Source of the DNA: Tengunoibacter tsumagoiensis
GTDB lineage: Bacteria > Chloroflexota > Ktedonobacteria > Ktedonobacterales > Ktedonobacteraceae
NCBI RefSeq assembly: GCF_003967535.1
Contig: NZ_BIFR01000002.1
Span: 930,001 to 994,000, forward strand
Length of the DNA stretch: 64,000 nucleotides
Direction of reading: 5' to 3'
Notes under the pieces: generated by a model
What the model was told of the DNA's origin: nothing
Seen by the model: the letters and a program-made list of their open reading frames with translations, nothing else
Databases searched by the model: none
Shown: piece after piece, positions 7,705-17,313 of the stretch
How positions within the stretch are numbered: position 1 is the stretch's first letter
Layout: each line of letters begins with the position of its first letter
Position numbers and translations under genes: made by a program

Positions 7705-9843
7705 ATGCGTGCCAATCAAATCCAATTTTTACCCTTTTTGGAAGGGAAAAAGCAATTTATCACTCCTATTTATCAACGCCCCTATAGCTGGACAAAAGAA
7801 CAATGTATGCAACTATGGAATGATATTGTGACTGTCGGAACTGATGAAGCAAGAAGCAACCATTTTCTTGGTTCGGTAGTCTTTATTCAAGAAGGACTGT
7901 ATCAAGCAGCAAGAATGATACCTTTGTTAATTATTGACGGTCAGCAAAGATTAACCACCCTTACTATTCTTCTTGTTGCTTTGGCCCAAATATCTAAAGA
8001 ACCAAATAGCTCTATGGCTATAGATGACAAAGATATTTATGATTCATATTTAACCAATGCACATGGTAAAGAAGAAGAGTATTATAAAATGGTATTAACT
8101 GAGAAAGATAAAAAAGCATTGCAGCAGTTAATAGATCACCCAGAAAGAATAAAGGATTCTAAGATTAGTCATAGAATTTTTAATAACTATTTGTTTTTTA
8201 TTGAACAGCTTCAACATGAATCAATTAATCCTCAAGACATATATAACGGTATTAGCAAACTAGTTATTGTCGAAATTTCTTTAGATAAGGATCGTGATCA
8301 TCCACAGCTAATATTTGAGAGCCTAAATTCAACAGGTATGGATTTATCTCAATCAGATCTCATTCGCAATTATATATTTATGGATATGAATACAGAGGAA
8401 CAAAAAAGACTTTATAAGTCTTATTGGGCTCCAATGGAGCAGTACTTCGAAATTAATAAGAACAAACATTCTTTACTTGAAGAAAGAAGGTTTAGCTTTT
8501 TTAGAACCCCTATGGACTCTTTCGATAGATTTATGCGGGATTACTTAGTAGCTAAAAAGCAAAGGTTAACCTCAAACATATATGCAAGTTTTAAGAAATA
8601 TCGCCAGTCTAATATTGCCACTAATGTAGAAGACATTATTTCAGATCTTTATCGTTATGCAGGTTACTACATGAATGTTGTACTTGCTCAAGAAAATGAT
8701 AAAGAAATTAAACAAATATTTCAATCTCTTAGATATTTTGGAAGTAGTATTTCTTATTCATTCATAATAGAAGTGTATAACGATTATTCTAAAGGGGATC
8801 TTTTTAAAGAGGATTTTTTGATTATTTTAAAATTTATAGAAACATACTTCTTTCGTCTCTCTATTTGTTCACTACCTGATTTTTTTCTAGATAGATTATT
8901 TAGATCAATTGAAATAGACAAAAAAAATTATCTAGCGAGCGTCATAGGAGGGCTTCTTAAATCTGAGATTGATAAACCTAAATTTCCGACAGATGAAGAG
9001 TTCAAAAGTGCTTTCATATCAAAAAATATGTATAATAGCCCATTAAGAAACTATATTTTTTTTAAATTAGAAAACTTTAAAAGGAAAGAGATTGTTAATA
9101 TTTCTGAGTATACAGTGGAGCATATTATGCCCCAAAACATAAAAAAATCATTAGAGTGGCAAGAAGAGCTTGGTGATAATTGGAAAAAAGTACATTCTCG
9201 CTATTTACATACTATTGGTAACTTAACTATCACAGGTTATAATTCAGAATTAAGTAATAGATCTTTTAAAGAGAAAAGAGATATGGTGGGTGGCTTTGCT
9301 GATAGCCCTCTTCGCCTTAATAAAGGTTTAGCTAAACTAGATCACTGGAACGAAGAAAGTATACAAATCCGGGCGCTGACATTGGCAGAAAACGCGTTAC
9401 AAATATGGAATATTCCTTTACTAACTAGTAGTCAAGAAAAATATATCAAAAAGTTTGATAATTCATCTAATGATAAAATATATACACTTAAAGATCATAA
9501 AGCTTTAAAAGGTGGCATCTATGATTTATATTTAAAGTTAAGGACACTTATTTTGGGACTGGACGTAACTGTTCAAGAAGTGATAAGAGAGAAAGATATA
9601 ATATTTAAAACAAAAGATGAATTTGTGTGCATTAAACCTGTGAGAAAATATTTAGATGTAATTCTAGACATACCTCTGTCAAGTATTGATGACCAGAGAC
9701 TAACAGTTGAAGAAATTCCTGCGGATTCTCTATTTGATATTGCAAAAGTTAAGACAAGAATAATAAATGAGGATCAATTAGAAGATGTTATGAAATTGAT
9801 ACGCCAATCTTATGAAGCTCACTTGGAGAGTATAGAAGATTGA
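7705..9843 (+). CDS. GmrSD-like DUF262/DUF1524 restriction protein with C-terminal DUF5655-like domain
   Basis: 712 residues; strong ribosome binding site AAAGGAG 5-6 nt before the ATG. The N-terminal DUF262 has PIYQRPYSWT and the NTP-binding signature DGQQRLTT at about residue 79. The DUF1524 HNH-type nuclease domain has VEHIMPQ near residue 472 and HTIGNL near residue 501. The C-terminal about 110 residues (GIYDLYLKLRTLILGLDV to IRQSYEAHLE) look like a DUF5655 domain. Single-chain DUF262-DUF1524 proteins related to GmrSD are type IV restriction enzymes that attack modified phage DNA using NTP. The gene is distinctly AT-rich against its surroundings, is monocistronic and sits among dead mobile elements, all pointing to recent acquisition. 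A second relative lies at 51724. Confidence 0.88.
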   Translation: MRANQIQFLPFLEGKKQFITPIYQRPYSWTKEQCMQLWNDIVTVGTDEARSNHFLGSVVFIQEGLYQAARMIPLLIIDGQQRLTTLTILLVALAQISKEPNSSMAIDDKDIYDSYLTNAHGKEEEYYKMVLTEKDKKALQQLIDHPERIKDSKISHRIFNNYLFFIEQLQHESINPQDIYNGISKLVIVEISLDKDRDHPQLIFESLNSTGMDLSQSDLIRNYIFMDMNTEEQKRLYKSYWAPMEQYFEINKNKHSLLEERRFSFFRTPMDSFDRFMRDYLVAKKQRLTSNIYASFKKYRQSNIATNVEDIISDLYRYAGYYMNVVLAQENDKEIKQIFQSLRYFGSSISYSFIIEVYNDYSKGDLFKEDFLIILKFIETYFFRLSICSLPDFFLDRLFRSIEIDKKNYLASVIGGLLKSEIDKPKFPTDEEFKSAFISKNMYNSPLRNYIFFKLENFKRKEIVNISEYTVEHIMPQNIKKSLEWQEELGDNWKKVHSRYLHTIGNLTITGYNSELSNRSFKEKRDMVGGFADSPLRLNKGLAKLDHWNEESIQIRALTLAENALQIWNIPLLTSSQEKYIKKFDNSSNDKIYTLKDHKALKGGIYDLYLKLRTLILGLDVTVQEVIREKDIIFKTKDEFVCIKPVRKYLDVILDIPLSSIDDQRLTVEEIPADSLFDIAKVKTRIINEDQLEDVMKLIRQSYEAHLESIED

Positions 9844-10081
9844 AGGAATTTAAATAAGTATTTAAATGATAAAAAGCTCAATAAAAGAGAAAGGAACAGC
9901 CACACTATCCGATGGAGAAGCTCAAATAATTTATGCACAAACGAGCTCAAATGAGAGGTATTCTACCACCTAATGTTGCTCTACTAAGAGAAGTAGGAAC
10001 CGATTGGCTTTGAGAAAGATTTATTTAAGCTTGACTTTCCTTAACTTTTTGTGCTCTTTGTATTAATAAGTGTTTGCTATT

Positions 10082-10267
10082 AGAGTGTGTCTTAAGAGCC
10101 GCCAATGCTGATCGAGATAACCTCGATGCTTCATTATTGAAGAGATATTGTCTGACGTCATATACATGACAAGTGTATATTTCATTCATCTTTGACAAAA
10201 AAACCGTCCGTTTCTTCAAGCTGGAAGGGACATCAAACGTGTCCCCCAGGCTCTTAAGACATACTCT
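10082..10267. mobile_element. MITE-like 186-bp element with 19-bp terminal inverted repeats
   Basis: The left end AGAGTGTGTCTTAAGAGCC (10082-10100) is complementary to 10249-10267 with a single mismatch. The interior has no convincing gene. There is no clear target duplication. It is most simply a non-autonomous transposon remnant; a long processed hairpin is an alternative. Confidence 0.6.
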
Positions 10268-10857
10268 TACAACTATCTATATGTTTGAAGCATCTGAAAA
10301 AGAGGTTTGTAATGTATAGGATTACAGACTAAATGAATAGATAAAAGCAGTAGCCTCGTCTGCTGCGCTGGAGGACCTCAACAGCCCCGCTTGTAGATGA
10401 GAAGCGCCATCTTTGCACGGAAAGAAGCATCTATTACAATGCTAATCTGCGGGGAAATTCCTTTCCAAAGTGGGCCGCGTCTGGTCTCAACCAAAAGAGG
10501 CGCGGCCTTTTTCGTAGCCAGAGCCAGTGGGTACTATCTTCGTTCACAATCAGTTGATGTAGATCACTAAAGATATTATAATAAAAGTGATGCGCACAAT
10601 TGTGTGAGCAAGGGAGAACCAGTTGAAGGATCATCGCCAGCCGACGATGTGTTCTTTCTGGTGGAAAGCAAGTGGTTTTCCGAGCGTCTCGGGACTGGCC
10701 TGGATGAGCTCAGATTCTCAGAGTACTCCACAGGTGGCTGGAAAGGCAATGAGGACAGGAAATGACCGCATGTTTTCTCCCAAAACACCTTCAAAAAATG
10801 AGATGCTCGGAAAATCTTGTATCGAACGGCTTCCTGTGCTATTCTACAAGGGGAGCT
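10268..10857. other. Non-coding stretch between MITE and CRISPR remnant
   Basis: No intact gene is seen. A GC-rich segment at about 10350-10512 ends in a terminator hairpin and could be a short transcript. At about 10625-10770 a plus-strand frame reads plausibly (VESKWFSERLGTGLDEL) but has no start or family match and is probably gene debris. Confidence 0.4.
10473..10512 (+). terminator. Rho-independent terminator
   Basis: GGCCGCG-T-CT pairs with AG-G-CGCGGCC around a loop rich in A, followed by TTTTTC. It is correctly oriented for plus-strand transcription, but no upstream gene closer than the DUF262 gene at 9843 is evident, so it may end an untranslated RNA. Confidence 0.6.
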
Positions 10858-11041
10858 GGTGGCATACCCTATGGATCCCAGTCGGGCTTGAAACAATTGT
10901 TTTCGTCACTTTGCTACCACAGTCAAACAGGCGACATACCCTGTGGGGCCCAGTCGGGCTTGAAACTTTGTTTATATGTGCACTGGATCCACAAAACGTT
11001 CCCTGGCTACATAGTCAGGGGAGCCCAGTCGAGGGGAGCAA
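10858..11041 (+). CRISPR. Orphan, degenerate CRISPR mini-array (3 repeats, 2 spacers)
   Basis: Three 37-bp repeats occur at 10858-10894, 10930-10966 and 11005-11041, separated by spacers of 35 and 38 nt. Repeats 1 and 2 share the block from CATACCCT onward, including CCCAGTCGGGCTTGAAAC, and differ at 5 positions. Repeat 3 keeps ACATA and CCCAGTCG but is degraded at its 3' end, as expected for a trailer-end repeat. The GAAAC 3' end indicates plus-strand orientation with the leader to the left; this ending is common in type I-B/I-D/III repeats. No cas gene is present in the window. An IS3-family relic follows immediately, so the array was probably truncated by insertion and deletion. Confidence 0.75.
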
Positions 11042-11149
11042 TTAATTCATTTGTCGAATTCTTTTTCTGGTCGATGTTGATCAATTCGAGATTCTTTTCT
11101 TGCCATATGAGGCACTTTTCATGTTATTTCTGGTTAAAACGTCGCGAAT

Positions 11150-11858
11150 TGGCCCAGCAGTTTCCGACTGCCTTCGAGCAAAATCTCCAGGTCTACGGTA
11201 GCCCACAGTCGCACGCCGAACTGCAAGCGCAAGGCATTCGCTGTGGACGGAAACGGATCGTCCATCTGATGCAGGAATTGGAGATCTCGGCTCGCTGCCT
11301 TGTCCATCGGGTTGTCACCACGCACAGCGATCCGAGGGTACGTGTGGCTCCCAATATGCTGCAGCGTGACTTTCCGGCTCAGACAATCAATGGTAAATGG
11401 GTGACTGATGTGACGTATGTCGCGACACAGCAAGGATGGTTGTACCTGGCTGCCGTCCTCTCACGAGCCGTGGTCGGATGGTCAATGGCAGTGGTGCAGA
11501 TGAACGGCTGGTAGAGGATGCCTTACGTCTGGCGCTTCTGCGTCGAGAGCCGGGGAGTGGTCTGCTGCATCATTCAGACCGGGGAAGTCAATACACCAGC
11601 TAGGGATACCAGAAGTTACTGGCGGACCGGGACATTCAGGTGAGTATGAGCCGCAGAGGCAATTGCTATGACAATGCCATGATCGAATGATTTTGAGCCA
11701 CACTCAAAGGAGAATGTACCTCACGCTACGTCTTTCAGACCCATGAACAGGCCCGTTCCGTCATTTTCGAATACATTCACTGTTTTTATAACCGGGTTCG
11801 TCGGCATTCTCCCTTAGAATACCTCAGTCCTTTGCAGTTTGAGTTCTTACGATCTTAG
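11150..11858 (+). pseudogene. IS3-family transposase (OrfB, DDE integrase) relic
   Basis: The translation shows YGSPQSHAELQAQGIRCGRKR, then KWVTDVTYVATQQGWLYLA carrying the first catalytic Asp. After a frameshift near 11509 it continues LLHHSDRGSQYTS (second Asp), SMSRRGNCYDNAMIE (Glu), ATLKGECTSRYVFQTHEQARS and RRHSPLEYLSPLQFE. At least three in-frame stops and the frameshift make it inactive. The N-terminal part of OrfB and all of OrfA are missing, and no terminal inverted repeats could be assigned. The upstream boundary abuts the CRISPR remnant. Confidence 0.85.
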
Positions 11859-11951
11859 ACTTTCAATTCTCTGCTTCCACTAAAGCGGGTCAATGACATC
11901 TCTGATGAAAATGGGGCCAGGTCAGGGTAGAGTAGGGAGAGAGGGACCTTC

Positions 11952-13934
11952 CTAGGGGGAGAAAAGACGAACTACCAGAGAAAGACCCTCTGAAAGAATC
12001 TCTTTCTCTAAAAGAAGAAGAATGTGTAACGATCCTTGGAGGGTATTCAACACCTGTTGCATGCGTTCTGTGGCTTTGTGTGACGATGTTACGACGAGGA
12101 GAGGAAGAACTGATCCTGTCGCTTGTTGGTAGTCAAGATAGGCCGTAAATTTGCGCGAGTATTGAACGATTCCTGTTGTCCCACGGTCATATTCGAGGAG
12201 GACCATTCTTATCGGCTGATCGGTTGGTGAGAGGGCAAATATGAGCTCGGCATCTGGTCGCGTGTGTTCATCGTCTTGCGTGATTGTATCTCGGTACCAA
12301 CGGGCAGCCTCATGCGCACTTTTCCACTGGTAGATCATTTCTCCTCGTATGTGTGCACTTTGATAAAGTTGACGCATGAATGAATAAAGTGCATGGGTAT
12401 GCCACATCTGCCCACTTAGACCGCGTGTTCCCCATTGCCGGTCAAGTTGTTCATCATCGCCTTTTTGATACTTTGGTGGGATAAAGTAATAGCTATAGGG
12501 TTCGTCTTTGCGATAAGCCATAAACTTGAGGGCAGTAGAGGTAAGAAGATAGCGCTGCTGTTCAAGTGGAGTGCTACCTTGAGACCAGATTCTGGCCTCA
12601 AGTAAGCCAAGCTGAAACAAATGAGTGATATGGTGTTGAAGAGGTTTCATGGCCTGAGGATCTGCCGCAGGTCGTGTTAAGGTCTGGAAGGTAGGCACAT
12701 CAAGTAATGGATGATGTGCAGCCCACTCGATTATTTCTTTTTCTGCTACTGTCAGCTTCAGGGTGAGCAAACCAGCCCCTGCGACGCTTTGACGGTTTTT
12801 TCTTGTGGGAAAGAAGAGCTCGTTGAGGCGTTCTCTGCTGAGATGTGTTGCTTCATCTTGAAGTGAATCACCAACATAGCGTGTTAAGCGTTGTTTGGTG
12901 CGTGGAGGAGGAGCAACCGCATCTTTTAGAAGCATCTCGTAGAAGTGGCGCTGGTGTGAGAATTGTTCCACGAGATCTAGCGATGCTGGCTGACGAAGCA
13001 AGTGAGCAAGGGAGATCTGGCGGTAATCATCTGACGATGCCAGGGTGTCCAGCTCCCACCAGATGTTTGCATAAACTCCCCTGCTTAACGCATCAAACGT
13101 GGTAATTCCTCCCGAAAGAGGGGGCGTGTTTCGTTTCAGACTTACCTCTTCCTGAAGACGAGCCCAGAGAGGAATGCGGTTGCGTGTGGAAATGATGAAG
13201 AGATCTGGCCAGTGGTGACGATAGAGTTTCATGCTCTGGCGTAGATCGAGAAGCGATAGTAACCATTTTTCTATCTCGCGTTCTGCCTTTTGGTGCACTT
13301 CGCTATCTACATGGATGAGAAAGGCATAAGCTCCTCCTGGCTCCTGGGTTTCAAGGAGGAAGGCTGCGTGGCTCGAGAGAAGATGTCTCTTATGAGCAAA
13401 GGTATAGGTGTGTTGCCAGGGTTGTTGGTAGCTGATGAGGCGATGGCCTCTCGACGGCCCTTCGGCAATAATGCGCGTCGCCAGTGACACACATGCGAGA
13501 TGAATGTGTGGGTGGGCGAGACGAGCCAGGAGATCATCACGTTCTACGTAATAGGATTGTGCGAGTCGTGCAATAGAAAGTGGAGGAGATGAGTGGATGG
13601 CAGAACTATAGAGATATAATCCCAGGTCTGTGACATAGTAGCGCTTTTGAATTCCACATGAGGGTTCACGGAGCCGGATTGTCTCAATCAGCCCCAAACT
13701 CGACATTTTTTTCAGCTGTGCAGAAAGATTGCTTGCATGAATCTGTGGCTGTTCTGGGTGTACAAGCACACGAAGAAGTTCCTCATGCGAGAGAAGTGAA
13801 AACCAGATAAGCCAGGAGAGCACAGAGAGATGAAGTGGAGTGTACTCCTGTTTCTTCAGGAATGCTTCAAGATCCTTTCGATAGAATGGTGTCCAAATTG
13901 TGGACGCATATTCGAGAGCGATGTCGCTGGTCAT
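11952..13934 (-). CDS. Replication-relaxation family protein, tandemly duplicated
   Basis: 660 residues; ATG at 13934 after GAGGTG. Members of this family (Replic_Relax) are needed for plasmid replication and relaxation. Two winged-helix modules are visible: residues about 30-115 (LSVLSWLIWFSLLSHEELL to YYVTDLGLYLY) and about 385-470 (KEIIEWAAHHPLL to YLLTSTALKFM). The second is followed by the family's nuclease-like motif (VLLEYDRGTTGIVQYSRKF). The first is followed by a weaker version (AFLIHVDSEVHQKAEREIEKW). It is the last gene of the T4SS operon, 8 nt after the TraG-like gene. No classical relaxase occurs in the window, so this protein is the best candidate for processing the transferred DNA; that is an inference. 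Confidence 0.75.
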   Translation of the reverse strand: MTSDIALEYASTIWTPFYRKDLEAFLKKQEYTPLHLSVLSWLIWFSLLSHEELLRVLVHPEQPQIHASNLSAQLKKMSSLGLIETIRLREPSCGIQKRYYVTDLGLYLYSSAIHSSPPLSIARLAQSYYVERDDLLARLAHPHIHLACVSLATRIIAEGPSRGHRLISYQQPWQHTYTFAHKRHLLSSHAAFLLETQEPGGAYAFLIHVDSEVHQKAEREIEKWLLSLLDLRQSMKLYRHHWPDLFIISTRNRIPLWARLQEEVSLKRNTPPLSGGITTFDALSRGVYANIWWELDTLASSDDYRQISLAHLLRQPASLDLVEQFSHQRHFYEMLLKDAVAPPPRTKQRLTRYVGDSLQDEATHLSRERLNELFFPTRKNRQSVAGAGLLTLKLTVAEKEIIEWAAHHPLLDVPTFQTLTRPAADPQAMKPLQHHITHLFQLGLLEARIWSQGSTPLEQQRYLLTSTALKFMAYRKDEPYSYYFIPPKYQKGDDEQLDRQWGTRGLSGQMWHTHALYSFMRQLYQSAHIRGEMIYQWKSAHEAARWYRDTITQDDEHTRPDAELIFALSPTDQPIRMVLLEYDRGTTGIVQYSRKFTAYLDYQQATGSVLPLLVVTSSHKATERMQQVLNTLQGSLHILLLLEKEILSEGLSLVVRLFSP

Positions 13935-13942
13935 TGTTCACC

Positions 13943-16900
13943 TCATTCTTGTTCATTTTCCCTGGACAACCTTCTTCCTTCACTGCTGTCTGGCGATAAT
14001 GGGGGGTGATACTCTGTTTCTTGTTGCTGAAAGGACTCCCCTTGTTGTGCTGGAGGGGCTATACCAACAGGATCCTTTGTCGTATTCTGTTTGCGCTTGC
14101 TGCGTGGATGATTCCGCCTCCCATCCCGACTTTCCTGGTGCTCTCCGCCTTTTGACGATGTGTTCGTTGGAAGGTTGTTTTTAGGTGTTGCTGGCGGATC
14201 ATCACTCTTTTGTTGTACCTGTTCTTTTGTTTTGGATGGCGAAGACGTACCAGGAAATGGAGTAGTTCGGTCTGGTCCTGCTGTTTGCTGACGTATATCT
14301 GCTGCTCTCTGCTCTGCCTCCTCTCGTTCCTGCCTGATCTTTCGATCTGCCTGTGCATCGCGCTGTACTTTCTGTGCAAATGGTATGACATTGAGAAACT
14401 GTGACAAATGCTGTGCATAATCTCGATCAATATCGGCCGCTAGCGCATTTTGTTGCTGGTTCGATTGGCGGATCTCATCGGCTTGTCGTATGTGCAGAGG
14501 GGTATGTTGCCATGAAGAAGGTTTGGCAAGCGTGACAGACACGATTTGCACCGGGTAGCCCGTAATGGCAAGTCTGGCGTAACAATGAAGTCTGGGTTGA
14601 CTGATAATGTGTTTCTGTTCAACGACTTTCCGTAACTCTTCTTCGAGCAGCTTTGCATCTGCCGCTGACACGTTAAAGGCACAGATATTGTCGCAGGTCG
14701 AGAAGACCATTTCGAGCAGACCATCTCGTATTTTGTTCAGTCTTTTTAGATTCTGTGTTGCCAGGAGCATACTGCATCCAAATTTCCCGTCCTCTGAGAG
14801 GAGACGGTCATAGTCACCACCAGAGAATGCATGAAATTCGTCAACAGCGCAGAATACTTTTCTTCTTTTCAGCAGTGGGAGCGATTCTTGCATGCGGAAG
14901 GCACGATGCAACAAATTGATGAGGGTACTTCCAAGCACATTCACGGCTGCATCATCCATATCACGTGAGGAGAGAGCACACAGGACAATCTTGCCCTCAG
15001 TAATACTCGTGTGTATGGGGGCTCTGGTGATTGGTTGACCAACAATTTTCCGAATTTGTTGGTTATCCTGAAAGACACCAAGCTTTGTGACAATTGGCAT
15101 GATCACCTCGCTACGAAATGAGCTCTGTTTAGGAAGGGCAAAATAGACATTTTGCCACCAGACAAGCAATTCTTGATGCCAAATTTCTGACATATCAAGC
15201 TCATCAAGCACCTGAAGGGCGTAATCGGGATATTGTAACAGTGGATTAATATCTAAAAGGGTATATTGTTTCTTTGCCTGTCCTTGCTGAACTTTTTTCT
15301 GATTGAGCGTATACAAGAGCAAGCAGACGGCTTTTAGGAAGTAACTCATCCTTGGTCCCCAAAAATCTGACCAGACACGCTCAAAGCTCGACATCAGGTT
15401 TGCGACAGCTTGATCTCGGGTAAAGCCCATACTGGCATCAAGCGGATTGAGTGCCACAACATACTGAGTATCTGTCAGATCGAGGAGAATCACGTCTTTG
15501 GACCGATGAGGCGGAATGAGGAGCAGGAGATCTTCGATCAAATCTTTGTGAGGATCGATGATAAAAAGACCTGGCTGGGGGGTGTGATCTCGTACCGTCT
15601 GCATTGCTGCTTGTGCAAGCAATTGAATGAGCGTCGATTTGCCGTAACGAGATCGTGCCACGAGAAATTTATGGCTGAACAAGGTTTCATATGGCAGATA
15701 CACTGGAATAGAGAACCCACGATGGCGAGAATGACCAATGAGAGCGGGTAGAAGAGGCGCAGGTGTCTGCTCAATCTCCTGGGCAATTTGAGGAGAAGCC
15801 AATAAGTGCTTTACTGATAGGCGTCGGATCAGCGGGAGATCTGTAACTGCCTGGGGTAAGTGAAATGCGCCTGAAAGTTCCAGACCATTACAGATATCCG
15901 GGCCTGGAGCACCACCATGGATAAACTTGAGCCATGGATGATGATAGGGGAAAGCGGCTGCAATACAGGGAAGAAGTGCGGCCTGTTTGTATTCTGGCTG
16001 AATATACTTTGTGTGCTTCAGAAACAGGCTATTGGCAGAAGACAGCGTAAATTGGCGGTATGCGACTTCCAGTCGTTTGATGTGGGTCTTTAAGTGCTCT
16101 TCTGTTGAGTTTATGTGTTGCCCAATAGCCACTACTCTCAGGTGTGTATAAAAGGCCTGACGAGAGAGTTTTTCGGATACCAGTTTCATATCATAAATGT
16201 CCTGACGGCTCTGTTTGATATGCCACCAGAGAAGGGCGATTCCAGTGGCAACCAGAGCTATGAGGAACAAGGTGAGAGAGAACCAGGCATGCATTATATA
16301 CCAGTGATAAAAGAGCAGCGAGCCAAAGATGCCACCAATCAGCAGCATCGTTTTGAAGCCTTCAGATGCCTCAGTAGAGGGTTTCCTCTCACGCGTACGT
16401 GCGTCACGCTCTCCTTGCAAAGGATGTTCAACGGATTTGCGAATATAGCGTCCAATCCAATTATCTGGAGCTCGTACAAGGGCAAGTTGGCAGATGCAGC
16501 GTTGTCCTGATCCGAGTGGCTCCATCGCAGCAAGAATGCCTGCTAACGGATCTGCCCCAGGTTCTGTCAGCGTTTTGCCGCTGAACGTTTTGAGCGGCAT
16601 CCATGGCTTTTGTGAAAGCGCAAATTCTCCGACAACTGCATGTTCTCCAGGACGCAAAAAGAGAGGATCGGCAGCAGGTTCAATACGGTGGAGCTCAGCT
16701 TGTGGATACTGTGCAGAGAATTGTTTGCAGAGCAGTACGAGTTGTTTTGCAGAGGAGGCTCGGAGAACAAATCCTTGCTCTCTCCGGGTCCCAACGAGTT
16801 CCAAGCCAAAAACCTCATCTGTCGCGCAGGCTTGAAAAAAATTCTCCATCGCGCTTGCTTGTAATTCTCCCTCTTCGCTCGGCATAATGAGCATCACGTG

Positions 16901-17005
16901 CTCGGTACCGACTGGGGCCGTAATACGCTCCATCTGTGGCAAGGGCGCAACTGGGGTGGTTGCAGCATCGGCGTGATGAATAGTGGAAGTCATTCGCTGC
17001 CCCAT
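13943..17005 (-). CDS. VirD4/TraG-like type IV coupling ATPase
   Basis: 1020 residues; AAGGAG lies 8 nt before the ATG. The N-terminal 210 residues are soluble. A hydrophobic pair follows (about 222-270, GIFGSLLFYHWYIMHAWFSL and FLIALVATGIALLWW), anchoring the protein. The ATPase domain has a Walker A variant RSRYGKST near residue 450, LFIIDPHKDL, and a Walker B region VFCAVDEFHAFSGG near residue 715 followed by MLLATQNLKRL. The C-terminal about 150 residues are Gln/Glu/Arg/Pro-rich and probably disordered. Coupling proteins deliver DNA to the secretion channel at the membrane. It sits between a small membrane protein gene and the replication-relaxation gene in one minus-strand operon. A HerA-type ATPase is the main alternative, but the T4SS context favours VirD4-like. 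Confidence 0.85.
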   Translation of the reverse strand: MGQRMTSTIHHADAATTPVAPLPQMERITAPVGTEHVMLIMPSEEGELQASAMENFFQACATDEVFGLELVGTRREQGFVLRASSAKQLVLLCKQFSAQYPQAELHRIEPAADPLFLRPGEHAVVGEFALSQKPWMPLKTFSGKTLTEPGADPLAGILAAMEPLGSGQRCICQLALVRAPDNWIGRYIRKSVEHPLQGERDARTRERKPSTEASEGFKTMLLIGGIFGSLLFYHWYIMHAWFSLTLFLIALVATGIALLWWHIKQSRQDIYDMKLVSEKLSRQAFYTHLRVVAIGQHINSTEEHLKTHIKRLEVAYRQFTLSSANSLFLKHTKYIQPEYKQAALLPCIAAAFPYHHPWLKFIHGGAPGPDICNGLELSGAFHLPQAVTDLPLIRRLSVKHLLASPQIAQEIEQTPAPLLPALIGHSRHRGFSIPVYLPYETLFSHKFLVARSRYGKSTLIQLLAQAAMQTVRDHTPQPGLFIIDPHKDLIEDLLLLIPPHRSKDVILLDLTDTQYVVALNPLDASMGFTRDQAVANLMSSFERVWSDFWGPRMSYFLKAVCLLLYTLNQKKVQQGQAKKQYTLLDINPLLQYPDYALQVLDELDMSEIWHQELLVWWQNVYFALPKQSSFRSEVIMPIVTKLGVFQDNQQIRKIVGQPITRAPIHTSITEGKIVLCALSSRDMDDAAVNVLGSTLINLLHRAFRMQESLPLLKRRKVFCAVDEFHAFSGGDYDRLLSEDGKFGCSMLLATQNLKRLNKIRDGLLEMVFSTCDNICAFNVSAADAKLLEEELRKVVEQKHIISQPRLHCYARLAITGYPVQIVSVTLAKPSSWQHTPLHIRQADEIRQSNQQQNALAADIDRDYAQHLSQFLNVIPFAQKVQRDAQADRKIRQEREEAEQRAADIRQQTAGPDRTTPFPGTSSPSKTKEQVQQKSDDPPATPKNNLPTNTSSKGGEHQESRDGRRNHPRSKRKQNTTKDPVGIAPPAQQGESFQQQETEYHPPLSPDSSEGRRLSRENEQE

Positions 17006-17027
17006 ATGGTCTTCTCCTTCCTATAGT

Positions 17028-17279
17028 TCAACGGACGCAACGAGAAGCTAGTTCAACGGGCGAAACGAGAAGCGTGTATGAGACGTGGGGATGTATTGAG
17101 AAAAAGAGCGGCCATACCAGTAAGAATGTCAGGGTTGTTGCCAGAAGCAGCGCTATGCGATACTGTATGCGTGGTTGGAAAAGGACATATGGACACCCTT
17201 GTAGACCCTCGATGGTACGCTTGATCTGTCTTAAAAGCAGGATCCATGCTATCGAAATGAGTGAATGGAGAGAGTTCAT
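17028..17279 (-). CDS. Small membrane protein in T4SS operon
   Basis: 83 residues from an ATG at 17279 preceded by AGGAG with suitable spacing. It contains a hydrophobic N-terminus (LHSLISIAWILLL) and a strong transmembrane segment (IALLLATTLTFLLVWPLFF). It fits exactly between the VirB4 stop (35 nt upstream) and the TraG start (22 nt downstream), which supports a real gene rather than a spacer. It might be a small channel or pilus accessory protein; no family is recognised. Confidence 0.6.
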   Translation of the reverse strand: MNSLHSLISIAWILLLRQIKRTIEGLQGCPYVLFQPRIQYRIALLLATTLTFLLVWPLFFSIHPHVSYTLLVSPVELASRCVR

Positions 17280-17313
17280 TGGCTTGCTCCTGTTTCTGTG
17301 GTCTAAGGGAAAA

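Noticed and set aside
10025..10219. 64-residue minus-strand frame inside the MITE-like element
   Set aside because: No ribosome binding site or family match; it lies within the inverted-repeat element.
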